NCBI GenBank assembly: GCA_033439685.1
Contig: JAUEDM010000001.1
Coordinates: 3,534,001-3,598,000 of the forward strand
DNA length: 64,000 nt
Direction of reading: 5' to 3'
Origin: Apodospora peruviana
Lineage: Eukaryota; Ascomycota; Sordariomycetes; Sordariales; Lasiosphaeriaceae
Shown here: piece after piece, positions 21,787-32,400 of the stretch
Layout: each line of letters begins with the position of its first letter
Position numbering within the stretch: the stretch's first letter is position 1
The notes under the pieces: model-generated
Database searches by the model: none
What the model was told of the DNA's origin: nothing
What the model saw: only the letters and a program-made list of their open reading frames with translations
Position numbers and translations under genes: made by a program

Positions 21787-22439
21787 TTAACGGACAATGG
21801 CATCGAAGCGCTGCTTGAACCACTTGACGGTATCGTCGCGGTTGATCTTGTGGTTGGAGCCGATTCTGCTCTTGCAGCGGCGGCGCTTGGCGATGCGCTC
21901 ACCGGGGCGGGTCATGCAGCAGTAGAAGTCCATGCCGTAGATACCGATTGCCGGGTCGTACTTGATGCCGAGATCGATGTGCTCGCTGATGCCGAAGCCG
22001 AAGTTGCCCGTCTCGGAGAAGTTGCGCTTGCGCAGCTCGTACTCCTTGACCTTGAGGCCGCGCTCGAGGATCTCCTCGGCCTTGGGGCCGCGGACGGTGA
22101 CGTGGACGGCAATCTTTTCGTTACGGCGGATACCGAAGGTACGGACGGTGTAGCGGGCCTTGCCTGAGAAGAGAGAATTAGAATTATGCAATAGTAGAAA
22201 GAGGCTTGGATCGAGGATGAAGAACTTACTGTAGACGGGGGTCTGACCGCTCAGCTGCTCGAGCACCTTGGCGGCTCTCGTCAGTCTATCACCAGACTCG
22301 CCGACCGAGATGTTCAGGACGAGCTTCTGGATGCGGAGCTCCCGCATGGGGTTCTGGGTCTTGGTCTCGGCCTGTATTCATTTTTCGTCAGTAAAATGGA
22401 AATCACAGAAACACAGCCAAGTAGCTGGATTCATACCAT
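21787..22439 (-). CDS. rpl11: 60S ribosomal protein L11 (uL5)
   Basis: Large-subunit ribosomal protein that contacts 5S rRNA at the central protuberance. Exons on the minus strand are 22437-22439 (ATG only), 22230-22371 and 21787-22163, giving 173 residues. The product (AETKTQNPMRELRIQKLVLN..., TVRTFGIRRNEKIAVHVTVR, DLGIKYDPAIGIYGMDFY) matches the eukaryotic family closely over its full length. The introns are about 65 nt each. The first coding exon holds nothing but the start codon, which is followed directly by GTATGA; the second exon opens with GCC GAG ACC. Without this exon there is no ATG upstream of the conserved N-terminus until Met10. It is head to head with the SmB gene, 522 bp apart. 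Confidence 0.96.
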
Positions 22440-22961
22440 TATGTCGTCGGTTGTCGAAAATCCGTCGGCGGTCGGGGGGTGATTTGTTGGTTGTCGCGAG
22501 GAAATGGGAAGTTTTTCACGAAGTCCGAGACGGAATTTCGTTATGGAATTTTGAGATTGTGCGCACCCGACCCTTGTGTGGGCCCCAGCTGGATTGGCTG
22601 ACCACCAGCTGTGAGCTTTTTTTCGAGCCAAAACTGGGGTGGGGGACAAGCGTTCTTGGCGGGGCTCGGCTGAAGACCGATTCGACGCATCTGATGTGGC
22701 TTGATTTGTGGCTCAACCACTTGTGGCACAGGCAGCCGAATGTGTCGAAGCCAAGAGCTTTTGGAGACTTCCCAATCGCGACCTCGCGTTGAATTTCGAT
22801 TCTGAACTTGGCTTCACATACACGCGCACACTCCCAAAGCCTCCCACATAGAAGTTGCAAGAGACGGCGCCGACGAAGTTAACTAGAACTTTGTCTATCA
22901 CACAAACCAATTTTTGAACACATCTTGAACGAAGCTACTCTGTGTAGCGTTCGCCGCAGCC
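22440..22961. other. Bidirectional promoter region between rpl11 and the SmB gene
   Basis: A 522-bp spacer between two divergent housekeeping genes. It has no TATA box that I can see and no coding potential. It presumably holds both promoters and leaders. Confidence 0.5.
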
Positions 22962-23867
22962 ATGGCGTCAAACAAGCAGGGCAAGATGGTGAGTTTGCGA
23001 TTCCAACCCTCCTCGCCGCTTTCGCAGCACAGCCAATTTGTTGACATTCGAATGGGATAGCTAACGATGTGCACCTTTCTAGGCCGGCTACGTGCGTATT
23101 ACCTACACCTTCCCTACGAACCACGATGCACCTTTATGGACACGAGCACTGATGCCTGTTTCACTTCCTACAGATCAACTACCGGATGCGCGTCACTCTT
23201 AATGATGGCCGCCAGATGACTGGACAGATGCTGGCGTTCGACAAGGTATACGCGCATCTATGTCTTCTTATCCACTGCCTAGCAATTACTAACTGGCGTG
23301 ACAGCACATGAATCTTGTTCTCGCCGACACGGAAGAGTTCCGCCGCATTAAGCGTAAGCAGAACAAGGGCGCTGCCCCGGCTGCTCAGACCATCGAGCAA
23401 GAGGAGAAGCGAACCCTCGGTCTCACGATTGTGCGCGGTGCCCACATTGTCTCCCTCTCCGTCGAGTCCCCTCCACCCGCCGATCCCAGCGCACGCCTCG
23501 GCAAGTCAACTGGCGCCGGCCTCACCTCGACTCTCACAGCTGGACCTGGTGTCGCCCGACCTGCCGGACGTGGCGCAGCTGCACCTATCTCGCTCGCTGG
23601 ACCGGCCCCGGGTGTTGGAGGTGTTCCTCCTCCCGCGTTCCCTGGATTTCCCGGCGCTGGTGCTCCTGGCTTTCCTGGCCGTGGTGGTCGTAAGTTTATC
23701 CCGCCCTTACTACGTATTTTATGGCGTCTAACATCTTTTTAGCTCCTCCTCCTGGTTTCCCCGGTGCTTTTCCTCCTGCTCCGGGTTTCCCTGGTGCTGG
23801 TGCGCCCGGATTCCCACCTCAGTTCCCGCCCGGTGGCCCGGGTTTCAACCCCCCGCCGAGGAGATAA
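22962..23867 (+). CDS. Small nuclear ribonucleoprotein SmB/B'
   Basis: Core Sm protein of U1, U2, U4 and U5 spliceosomal snRNPs. Five exons: 22962-22988, 23083-23091 (9 nt: Ala-Gly-Tyr), 23174-23245, 23305-23689, 23743-23867, giving 205 residues. The Sm1 motif spans INYRMRVTLNDGRQMTGQML and AFDKHMNLVLADTEEFR; the Sm2 motif is LGLTIVRGAHIVSLSVE. The C-terminal half is Gly/Pro/Ala-rich with repeated PGF/PGA units, as in other SmB proteins, ending FNPPPRR. All joins keep frame and family order. A minisatellite begins about 15 bp after the stop. Confidence 0.95.
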
Positions 23868-24678
23868 ACGAGAACGTGGAAATCTTCACTGGTACATGAA
23901 TTTCCACAAGAAACTGTGGGCTTTTTGAGAAACGCGGACATCTTCACTGTCCATGAATTTCCACGAGGAACTGGGCTTTTTGAGAAACGCGGACATCTTC
24001 ACGGTACATGAAAGATCGCGAAATAATGTGCGCTCTCTGAAACACGCAGATGTCTTCAAGGGTACAGAAAACCAGGGGATTCTGCAAGCTTCTGACAATA
24101 TGTCGACACTCTCACAAGTACACGAGTTCTTGAGATACGGCATGGAGACCAGGACTTGGGAGTGCTTCTTGGAACGTGGACAGAACCTCCGCAGGTACAT
24201 GGAGACCACGTTGGTCATTGGAAAAGCAATGGGATGCTGAACCAGGATTTCTCAGGGCGTGACTTTTTTCAGCGGCGTTTTAGGTGTAAAATGAAAATGT
24301 TCTGGGCGAGATTATGGCCCACAAGTTTGTTTATAGAGCCGAGCATTGGGGAGTCAGCGGATCCTGGAACAGAACCACAAAAATAACCATCAAACGAGTT
24401 TTGTCGTCCTGATATTGAACTGTGACACAGCTGAGGTTGAGAGAGAAGAGCTGTGGGTGTGTAGGCGGTGAGACCGTGGTGTGTACCCAGCGGACACACC
24501 CAGGCGCGCAAAGAGGTCCGTGCACAAATAATTGGCAACCTTTGCCAAGCCAGATTACCGTCACCGACCGGGAAGCTCCATAATGATCGATTGATAGCCA
24601 TCCTCACCTTGAATTGATCCCGCCAAACGATAACAGCGCGCCCGTGCCTACCATTGACCTCGTCCACAACCATCGAAA
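23868..24678. other. 0.8-kb intergenic region with minisatellite
   Basis: It contains the decaying 55-58-bp tandem repeat listed below and no gene. The open frame at 23953-24240 is a translation of the repeat itself. Confidence 0.55.
23882..24105. repeat. Decaying tandem repeat, four units of about 57 bp
   Basis: Units start at 23882, 23940, 23995 and about 24052 with spacings of 58, 55 and 57 bp. Units 1 and 2 share ATCTTCACTG.CCATGAATTTCCAC and GGGCTTTTTGAGAAACGCGG; units 3 and 4 are increasingly diverged (TCTGAAACACGCAGATGTCTTCA). A fifth, weaker unit may follow to about 24180. Confidence 0.8.
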
Positions 24679-25531
24679 ATGGCCGCCGTTTTTAAAGCTA
24701 TCAATGCGAAGATCCGGTCGAATCCCGTATCAAACTATGTCTGCTCAACACGTGAGTTCTATATCTCTCATCCCTGCTTCTATTCGCAACTGGTGCTGTG
24801 CGGTCCGGCCATTCTCCGATATACTTCCGGCGGGATGCCGGCGAATGGTTCAACATTTCCTATGTTTGGGAGGGGTGGTTTGGAGAGCTACGAGTCAGAT
24901 GGTACAATATCATTATGGGCTGGGAGGAGGCACTTTGCAAAGGAGAGCTTCCCGGGATCCGTCTTGAGACTTGACCAGGGAGGAGCGTCGTTAGAAATTA
25001 CATTGGGAAGAAGATCTCTCAACATCACCAGACCGATCTCATGCTGACTACCTATGTGTGGTACAACAACAGATTTTTGGGGCCCCGTCTCCAATTTCGG
25101 TATTCCCGTGGCGGCGGTGATGGACACGCAAAAGAGCCCCGAGCTGTACGTTCTCTCACAACACACTAGTCTCCCTACCCGTTGACGACGACCGACCATA
25201 TATACAAACCTACCAAAACCGGATGGGCATACTGACATTTGCGTGCGTGCGTTCTGTTGTATGCAGGATATCCGGGAAAATGACATTTGCGCTCTGCATC
25301 TACTCGGCCACATTCATGCGCTACTCCCTCGCCGTGACGCCGGCCAACTATCTTCTATTTGCGTGCCATGCCATCAACGAGACGGCCCAGCTGACGCAGG
25401 GCTACCGGTACCTGCAGTACCACAACTGGGGCGGCAAGGAGAAGATGGATTTGGCAAAAGGTGCGGCGGAAGCGGCCACTGACAAAGCCAAGGAGGTTGA
25501 GCACAAGGTTGTGGAAGCTGTTAAGAAATGA
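24679..25531 (+). CDS. mpc1: Mitochondrial pyruvate carrier subunit 1
   Basis: Inner-membrane subunit of the heteromeric mitochondrial pyruvate carrier. Three exons: 24679-24751, 25073-25145, 25267-25531, giving 136 residues. The family signature is split over the exons: FWGPVSNFGIPVAAVMDTQKSPE in exon 2, then ISGKMTFALCIYSATFMRYSLAV and PANYLLFACHAINETAQLTQGYRYLQYH in exon 3, covering the small hydrophobic helices. The C-terminal tail is a Lys/Glu/Ala-rich helix (KEKMDLAKGAAEAATDKAKEVE), common in fungal forms. Intron 1 is long for this window (321 nt). Pyruvate carboxylase, the other anaplerotic user of pyruvate, starts 4 kb downstream on the same strand. Confidence 0.94.
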
Positions 25532-28500
25532 GTTTACGAACAATGATATGGTGTTTTGGCTCGCTCTGCTTCTTTCTCCCTTGGCTGCCTTACCTACCGC
25601 TACCTATCCTGCCTACCTTACCTATGAACGAGGCTTTGTGGGAGGAAATTGGGGTCGGATGGGGGTTTCCCAATGATGGATATGGGCGAGCGAGGGAAGA
25701 AGAGATATTGGCTGCTGAGTGGGTGTGTTGGTTGTAACATTATTTTTTCCGTTCAGTCACAGCATGCATGGCGCGCGTCGGTTTGGTCGTTGGTCCTGCT
25801 CGCCGAAGAAGCATGGGATTTCTTCTTTCTTTTTTTATTCTGGCTTTTGGAACATTCATGCTGGTTTCGGCTGTCTGGATTCTGGAAGATTATCAGTCTC
25901 CTCCATCGCGTCCGCCGGCAAGAGTGGCCTGGGGGAGGGTTTGGATTGGGCCAAGTTGGAGTGCCGAGGCGTTGTTTGGGGTTCCTTTTCTCGTCTTCTT
26001 CCTATAGAAGACAGACGGGAGACGTTGACTGCCAGCCTTAAAAAATGAATGAATGAGAGCTTCAAACATTGCCCGGTTAGAGAAGATGCATTTTTTAAGA
26101 GCATAACATACCGAATAACATGTTGACGTCCATTGTTTTTTCCAGCAAATACGGTTGTGAGTATGGAATTGGAGGTATCAGAGAGAAGATCTAGCATCCT
26201 TTATATGGAGGAACCCGAATAGGGGAGAAGAACGTCTGGGGAAGAAAGGTGTCTTTATCACATGTCCACTAGAAATACAGGAAGGCAGCCCAAGCTCGAT
26301 CTGGGGGCTCCTAGAGAAAAAGGAAGGACAAAGATGATGAATTACGATGTATACTCTTTGGTATACTAACTGTCTTTCGATCCCCGGAGTCTCTTGGTCC
26401 AGCCAAGGTATTTCGGAGTGACACCCGAAGCTTGGCATATCCCCGTCCCAAGAACATAACCATTAGGAACTTGACAAGCATTGGATCAAAGGCCATACCC
26501 AGAGTTGAGTACGACTACCTGTCTCGAACACTTGGCGGCTCCGATCTGCAACTGCTCGTACGTATCTCGAAGTGAGATTTGTTCAGGCTGTGCGCGTATT
26601 TTACACCGAGTATTTGTAGATTTGGGTCTGAACCTACCCGCACCTACATTCTCCAGGTACCAAATTGGATATTGTAATGAATATATCTTCCTGATAACCA
26701 CACGGATAGCGGCCTACTTTTCCTGCGTGGTCACAAGACCGGTCAAGGCGTCATGTATGAAGAAAGAAAATGGCTCAAATAAAACACGGCGATGGTGCTT
26801 GACATCAGGGTATGCAAGGCCGTGAGTAAGTAGAGCTAATTGACGAACCAAGATTCGTCAACCCCAGACCGGGGACAGCGGTTCAGATGCAACTCCGAGT
26901 CTCGTGACGAATGGCTTGTTTTGTTCACACCGCGTCGACAAATATCACGCATCACTACTACAACAAGGGCCAAGGCGAGTGGGATGGAAAGGTGTGCAAC
27001 CAACCTCCAAAGCAGCCACATGCAGCTGTTGCGTACCGCTGAACTGACCAGGGCTGTCTTGGCAAGGAGATCTCGGTCCCAAGAAGCGGATGACGGCATG
27101 GATTTCGATAAGAGATGCAAGCCATGTCCTCCTCCTTGGGGACAACCTTGATGGCTACCTTGCCAGGCATCTCAGACTCGACATCAAAGGTTGAGACTTG
27201 AGAGTTGTGTTGGCGATTCCCCCATAGCATGTCAAAGATAGTCGGACCGTGCGTTGAGCCTGGAGTCTAGCCCAGAGCTTCAACTGCCAGGGTAGGAATC
27301 GGCATCCTCTGCTTCACACATATGAACTATCACGAGGATAGTTATTTGAATGCCTCTCGGTAGAAGGAAGTATGAGCAATGCCATTGCGACCAGGGGGGC
27401 CCGCTGTGTTGTTCCACCAGGGCATCGAATTGGCCCGAGAAGCAACAAAACTTTTGAAAGACCTCGGGCAACTACATTATTTACGGCATTGGACTTGCCT
27501 TGGATGGAGTTATCCTCGGCTAGACGAAAGTGTGTCGCCTGATGCTATCCCGAACCGCCAAGTCTGCTACCGGTACCAATAATAGCAGGCACAAGTTATT
27601 ACAACCGGACTTGATGAGTAAGGAAAATGCCCATACTTATCAGGCAAACATGACACCGTATGCCTCGGGCAGGAGCGGTCCTGGCCGAACTCGGATCTGC
27701 CCAACGCAAATAAGGTACCTTATTAGGTATCTGGTAACTGCAAAGCAACTTCACTTCATATATTCTACATTCAACCACTCGTTCCATTTGGCATTGGGTT
27801 GGTTGGTAGGGGTGAGAGGGCTGCTCGATTGGGGGTCCCCTGACTAACAGGAAATACTTTATTTAGAAGGCTCTTCTTGTTGACCAACCAAAGATAAGAA
27901 TTGAAGCTTCCTGCATGCATATCCCGGGGAGAGGGTGGAAAATTTTGCAACCGCCCACGCCAGTGAAGGAAAAAAAAAGAAGCAGTCGCATGTCAGAAAG
28001 TCGTGCGTCAAGAGCGCAGTCGGCTCAAGGTGCCCACCATCACCGAGCTGCCGAGCTGTGGCAGGGGTGCCCCCGCATAATGGGAGTTGAGAGCTTTGGG
28101 GTGACAGTGGGATTTCTTGACTTGCGAGCATGTGCAGATTCCTCTTGCAGCAGCTTCCAGTTCCTCTTGATGGGAATCTGCCAGCCGTTAGTCAGATCGG
28201 GAACTGGCAGTCCTATCGATGGATGCCTGCCCTGTACGGCGTGCAGGTTTCACTGCCCACCATGACATATTCTACTGAGTGGTATTTACGAGGCGCAAAT
28301 TCAACAAACCCGTTGCCAAGAAGCGCGGGAAGCGATGAGAGCTCCCTTCTTCGGACGTGGGGTTCGATACTCTTGATAGCGGGCGGCCCTAGGGTTTTAA
28401 ACTCAAGCCAGCCCGACATGTGGGTAATGTACCTTGATGGAGGTTGGACTGTGTTGAGATGCCTCAACGCTTCTGCCGCAGCGCCTCCCGAATTTCCGAC

Positions 28501-29485
28501 ATACCAGCGGGAGGAACGATCATGAATATCGGCCATAGCTTATTCTAGGCGGTCTGCCGCTGGAAAGCGCGTGTGAACGGTCTAAGACCTCATCAGGTCA
28601 CCCGGACACCCCTCTCATCAAGCTAGACCCCCATCCGTGCCAAAAAGACAGAGCCGTCGGTCGGTCTGGAGCTGTTGAATGTTCGGATCCGTACACCGAA
28701 GACGGACAAACACACAAAGTGCAACAGCAACAGTACGCGAGGGCAAGCACGACTTTACAGAGGATTTTGTTGTCCCTGGAACCCTGCCTCTCTCGTGCTG
28801 GACGTGGGTTGAGTTTTAACTCCATCAGGTCCCGCTTGGCAAGGGAGCTTGATAGAACCTGCCCTGACTCTGACTCTGCGACAGAAATCCCCTCATCACA
28901 GGGCAGGGCTCTTTCCGTCGCAAGTTGAAAGCTCTCCTCCGTTCGTCGGTGCCTGCCCGAGATCCTGTGTCTCATTCCTGCCGTCCCGGGTCTTGAACTC
29001 TTGTGACAGAGGCAGACCTTCCACTGTGCCTTCCTCGGAGCTGCAGGACTGTATATCCAGGTACATAGATAGCTCCTGGTTCCCGATCCATCCATCCATC
29101 CATCCATCCATCCATGATATGATCCATCCCTTCGACCCCCATCCCCCCGGTCGCCCGCGAGTAACCCGTACCAGATGATCTATCTCCATCCCGTCCAGCC
29201 CACTTAGGTTATCAAGGAGCCAAGCTCTCTTTGTCATTGCTAGTGGTGGTGCCAGTGCTGCAAGGTTTAACCGGTCGAAGCTCGAACAAGAGCTTCCCTG
29301 GTCCAACAACCCCACCATCAAGACACACACCCCTGGGTCCCTAGAACCCCGCTGCCGCCGTCATCATACCAAACACATCCCCCCGACGCCCTCTTCTGTC
29401 CTTACTCTCTCCCTCTTTCTCTTCTCGCAATCTCCGCCCGTTTTCTGCAAATCCTACGAGATATCACGCCAATTGACCCGACATT
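25532..29485. other. 4-kb gene-poor region before pyruvate carboxylase
   Basis: No gene could be supported. Open frames are short, overlapping and compositionally unremarkable. Positions 27714-27735 carry GGTACC/AGGTATC motifs. An (ATCC)7 microsatellite is at 29086-29113. The final few hundred bases are a pyrimidine-rich probable leader of the pyruvate carboxylase gene. Confidence 0.5.
29086..29113. repeat. (ATCC)7 microsatellite
   Basis: Seven perfect ATCC units, about 370 bp upstream of the pyruvate carboxylase start codon, probably in its promoter or leader. Confidence 0.9.
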
Positions 29486-32400
29486 ATGGCGGCCGACAGC
29501 CCAGTCGACAAGTATGAGGAGGTTTTCGAGGAGGGCGAGGAGGTCCAGAAGGAGGCCCAGACTGTCCACCACATCCGCGCCAACTCTACTATTATGCAAC
29601 TGAACAAGATCTTGGGTGAGTTCGAACCTCGCCCAAGCTTCTCTTTTCAAAGTTCCAAGCTAACGAGTTGCGTCTTTGAAACCCACAGTCGCCAACAGAG
29701 GAGAAATTCGTGAGTGCTTCCCCGGCCGCTTACCTCCGTTACAAGCTTGCTAACTTTATTCCCAGCTATTCGTGTAGGTCGCAGACACTGGAAATCCCAG
29801 TCCAATGGACATTGCAACTTTGAGGATCAAATGCTCACTTTTCCGTCTTCTTGCGCTCTAGATCTTTAGGACTGTAAGCCAAATATCCATTTCACAGCCC
29901 CCAGGAGGTTGCCGAGGTAGCACTTCACAATTCAAGGACCAGGAGCTAACGAGACGTTATGCAGGCCCACGAATTGTCCCTTCACACGATCGCGGTCTTC
30001 AGGTGAGCCCTCATTCTCCTTGACAGGTGCTGGGAAACGAATTGCTGATTCCTGATAGTTATGAGGACCGTCTCTCCATGCATCGGCAGAGTATGCGCGA
30101 TTTACACCAATCACCAACGATTCAGAGCATTAGCTGACGGGGAGCACAGAGGCCGATGAGGCATACGTCATTGGCAAGCGTGGGCAGTATACCCCTGTTG
30201 GCGCCTACCTGGCCGCCGACGAGATCGTCAAGATTGCCGTCGAACATGGCGCCCAGATGATCCATCCTGGTAGGCAAACCAAACACCAATTTCGGTCTCT
30301 AGAAAAGTCACTTACAACAGTTCAGGTTATGGTTTCTTGTCCGAGAACGCCGAGTTCGCCCGCAAGGTCGAAAAGGCCGGGCTTATCGTGAGTATCCATT
30401 CTCGTCCTTCCGGTCCTCCCGTCCCAATTGCTGATGAGTACCTTGACTGCATCTAGTTTATCGGACCCTCGCCCGAAGTGATCGATTCCCTCGGCGACAA
30501 AGTTTCTGCAAGGAGGCTCGCTATTGCTGCCAAGGTACCTGTTGTCCCCGGTACTGAGGGCGCAGTCGAGAAATTCGAAGATGTGAAGAAGTTCACCGAC
30601 GAATACGGCTTCCCAATCATCATCAAGGCCGCCTATGGCGGTGGTGGCCGTGGCATGCGTGTTGTCCGTGAGGAGGCTTCTCTCAAGGAGTCGTTTGAGC
30701 GCGCGACTTCGGAAGCCAAGAGTGCCTTCGGCAACGGCACAGTCTTCGTTGAGAGGTTCTTGGACAAGCCTAAGCACATAGAGGTCCAGCTTCTCGGAGA
30801 CAACCATGGCAACATTGTCCACTTGTACGAGCGTGACTGCTCAGTTCAGCGGAGACACCAGAAGGTTGTCGAGATTGCGCCAGCCAAGGATTTGCCCACC
30901 GAAACCCGGGACGCCATTCTCAGGGATGCCGTCAAGTTGGCCAAGTCGGTCAACTACCGCAATGCCGGTACCGCCGAGTTCCTTGTCGACCAGCAAAACC
31001 GATACTATTTCATCGAGATCAACCCCCGTATCCAGGTCGAGCACACCATCACCGAGGAAATTACTGGCATTGATATTGTCGCTGCTCAGATTCAGATTGC
31101 TGCTGGTGCAACCCTGGAGCAGCTCGGGCTTACCCAAGACCGTATTTCCACCCGCGGCTTCGCTATCCAGTGTCGTATCACAACCGAAGACCCTGCCAAA
31201 AACTTCCAGCCAGACACAGGCAAGATCGAAGTGTACCGGTCTGCTGGCGGCAACGGTGTCCGTCTTGACGGCGGCAACGGTTTCGCTGGTGCGGTCATAA
31301 CACCTTTCTACGACAGCATGTTGGTCAAGGCCACATGCCACGGATCCACATATGAGATTGCCCGCAGGAAGATCCTTCGCGCTCTGATCGAATTCCGCAT
31401 TCGCGGTGTCAAGACCAACATTCCCTTCCTGGCCTCTCTCCTGACGCACCCGACTTTCATCGAAGGCACTTGCTGGACAACTTTTATTGATGATACCCCG
31501 TCCCTATTCGATCTTGTCGGCGGTCAGAACCGTGCTCAGAAGCTATTGGCATACCTCGGAGACGTGGCCGTGAATGGCAGCAGCATTAAGGGCCAGGTTG
31601 GCGAGCCCAAATTCCGGGGCGACATTATCCAGCCCGTGCTCCTGGACGACCATGGCAATAAGATTGACGTTTCGCAACCTTGCACCAAGGGCTGGAGAAA
31701 CATTATTGTGGAGCAGGGCCCCAAGGCGTTTGCCAAGGCTGTCCGCGAGTACAAGGGATGTCTCCTCATGGACACCACCTGGCGTGACGCCCACCAGTCG
31801 CTGCTTGCGACTCGTGTCCGGACAGTTGATCTGTTGAACATTGCTAAGGAGACTAGCCATGCCCTTAGCAACCTTTACAGCTTGGAGTGCTGGGGAGGTG
31901 CTACCTTCGATGTCGCCATGCGCTTCCTTTACGAGGACCCCTGGGATCGTCTTCGCAAGATGCGCAAGCTGGTTCCCAACATCCCCTTCCAGATGCTGCT
32001 CCGTGGTGCCAATGGTGTCGCATACTCTTCGTTACCCGATAACGCCATCGACCACTTCGTTGAACAGGCCAAGAAGAACGGCGTGGATATCTTCCGTGTC
32101 TTCGATGCGCTGAACGACATCAACCAGCTCGAGGTTGGCATCAAGGCTGTCCAGAAGGCCGGCGGTGTTTGCGAGGGTACCGTGTGTATCTCAGGCGACA
32201 GTGAATACCCCTTTCCTTGTCCCCTGGCCCCCCTTCTTTTCTCAGAAATACCCCCTTCCCTATCTCCTGGCCCCCCTTCCTGTTCTCGAAAATATCCTCT
32301 TTCTCAGAACCCCCCTTTCTCTTCTCAGAAAAAACCCCTTCGCTATCCCCTGCCCCACCTTCCTTTTCTCAATGTTCAGAGATCTAACCTCCCTTAGTGT

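Noticed and set aside
25719..26048. Hydrophobic open frames after mpc1
   Set aside because: Three overlapping frames of similar length in the 3' flank, none with a family match; probably non-coding T-rich sequence.
26840..27500. Possible decayed gene between mpc1 and pyc
   Set aside because: Fragments on both strands looked faintly protein-like, but no motif extends over more than a few residues.
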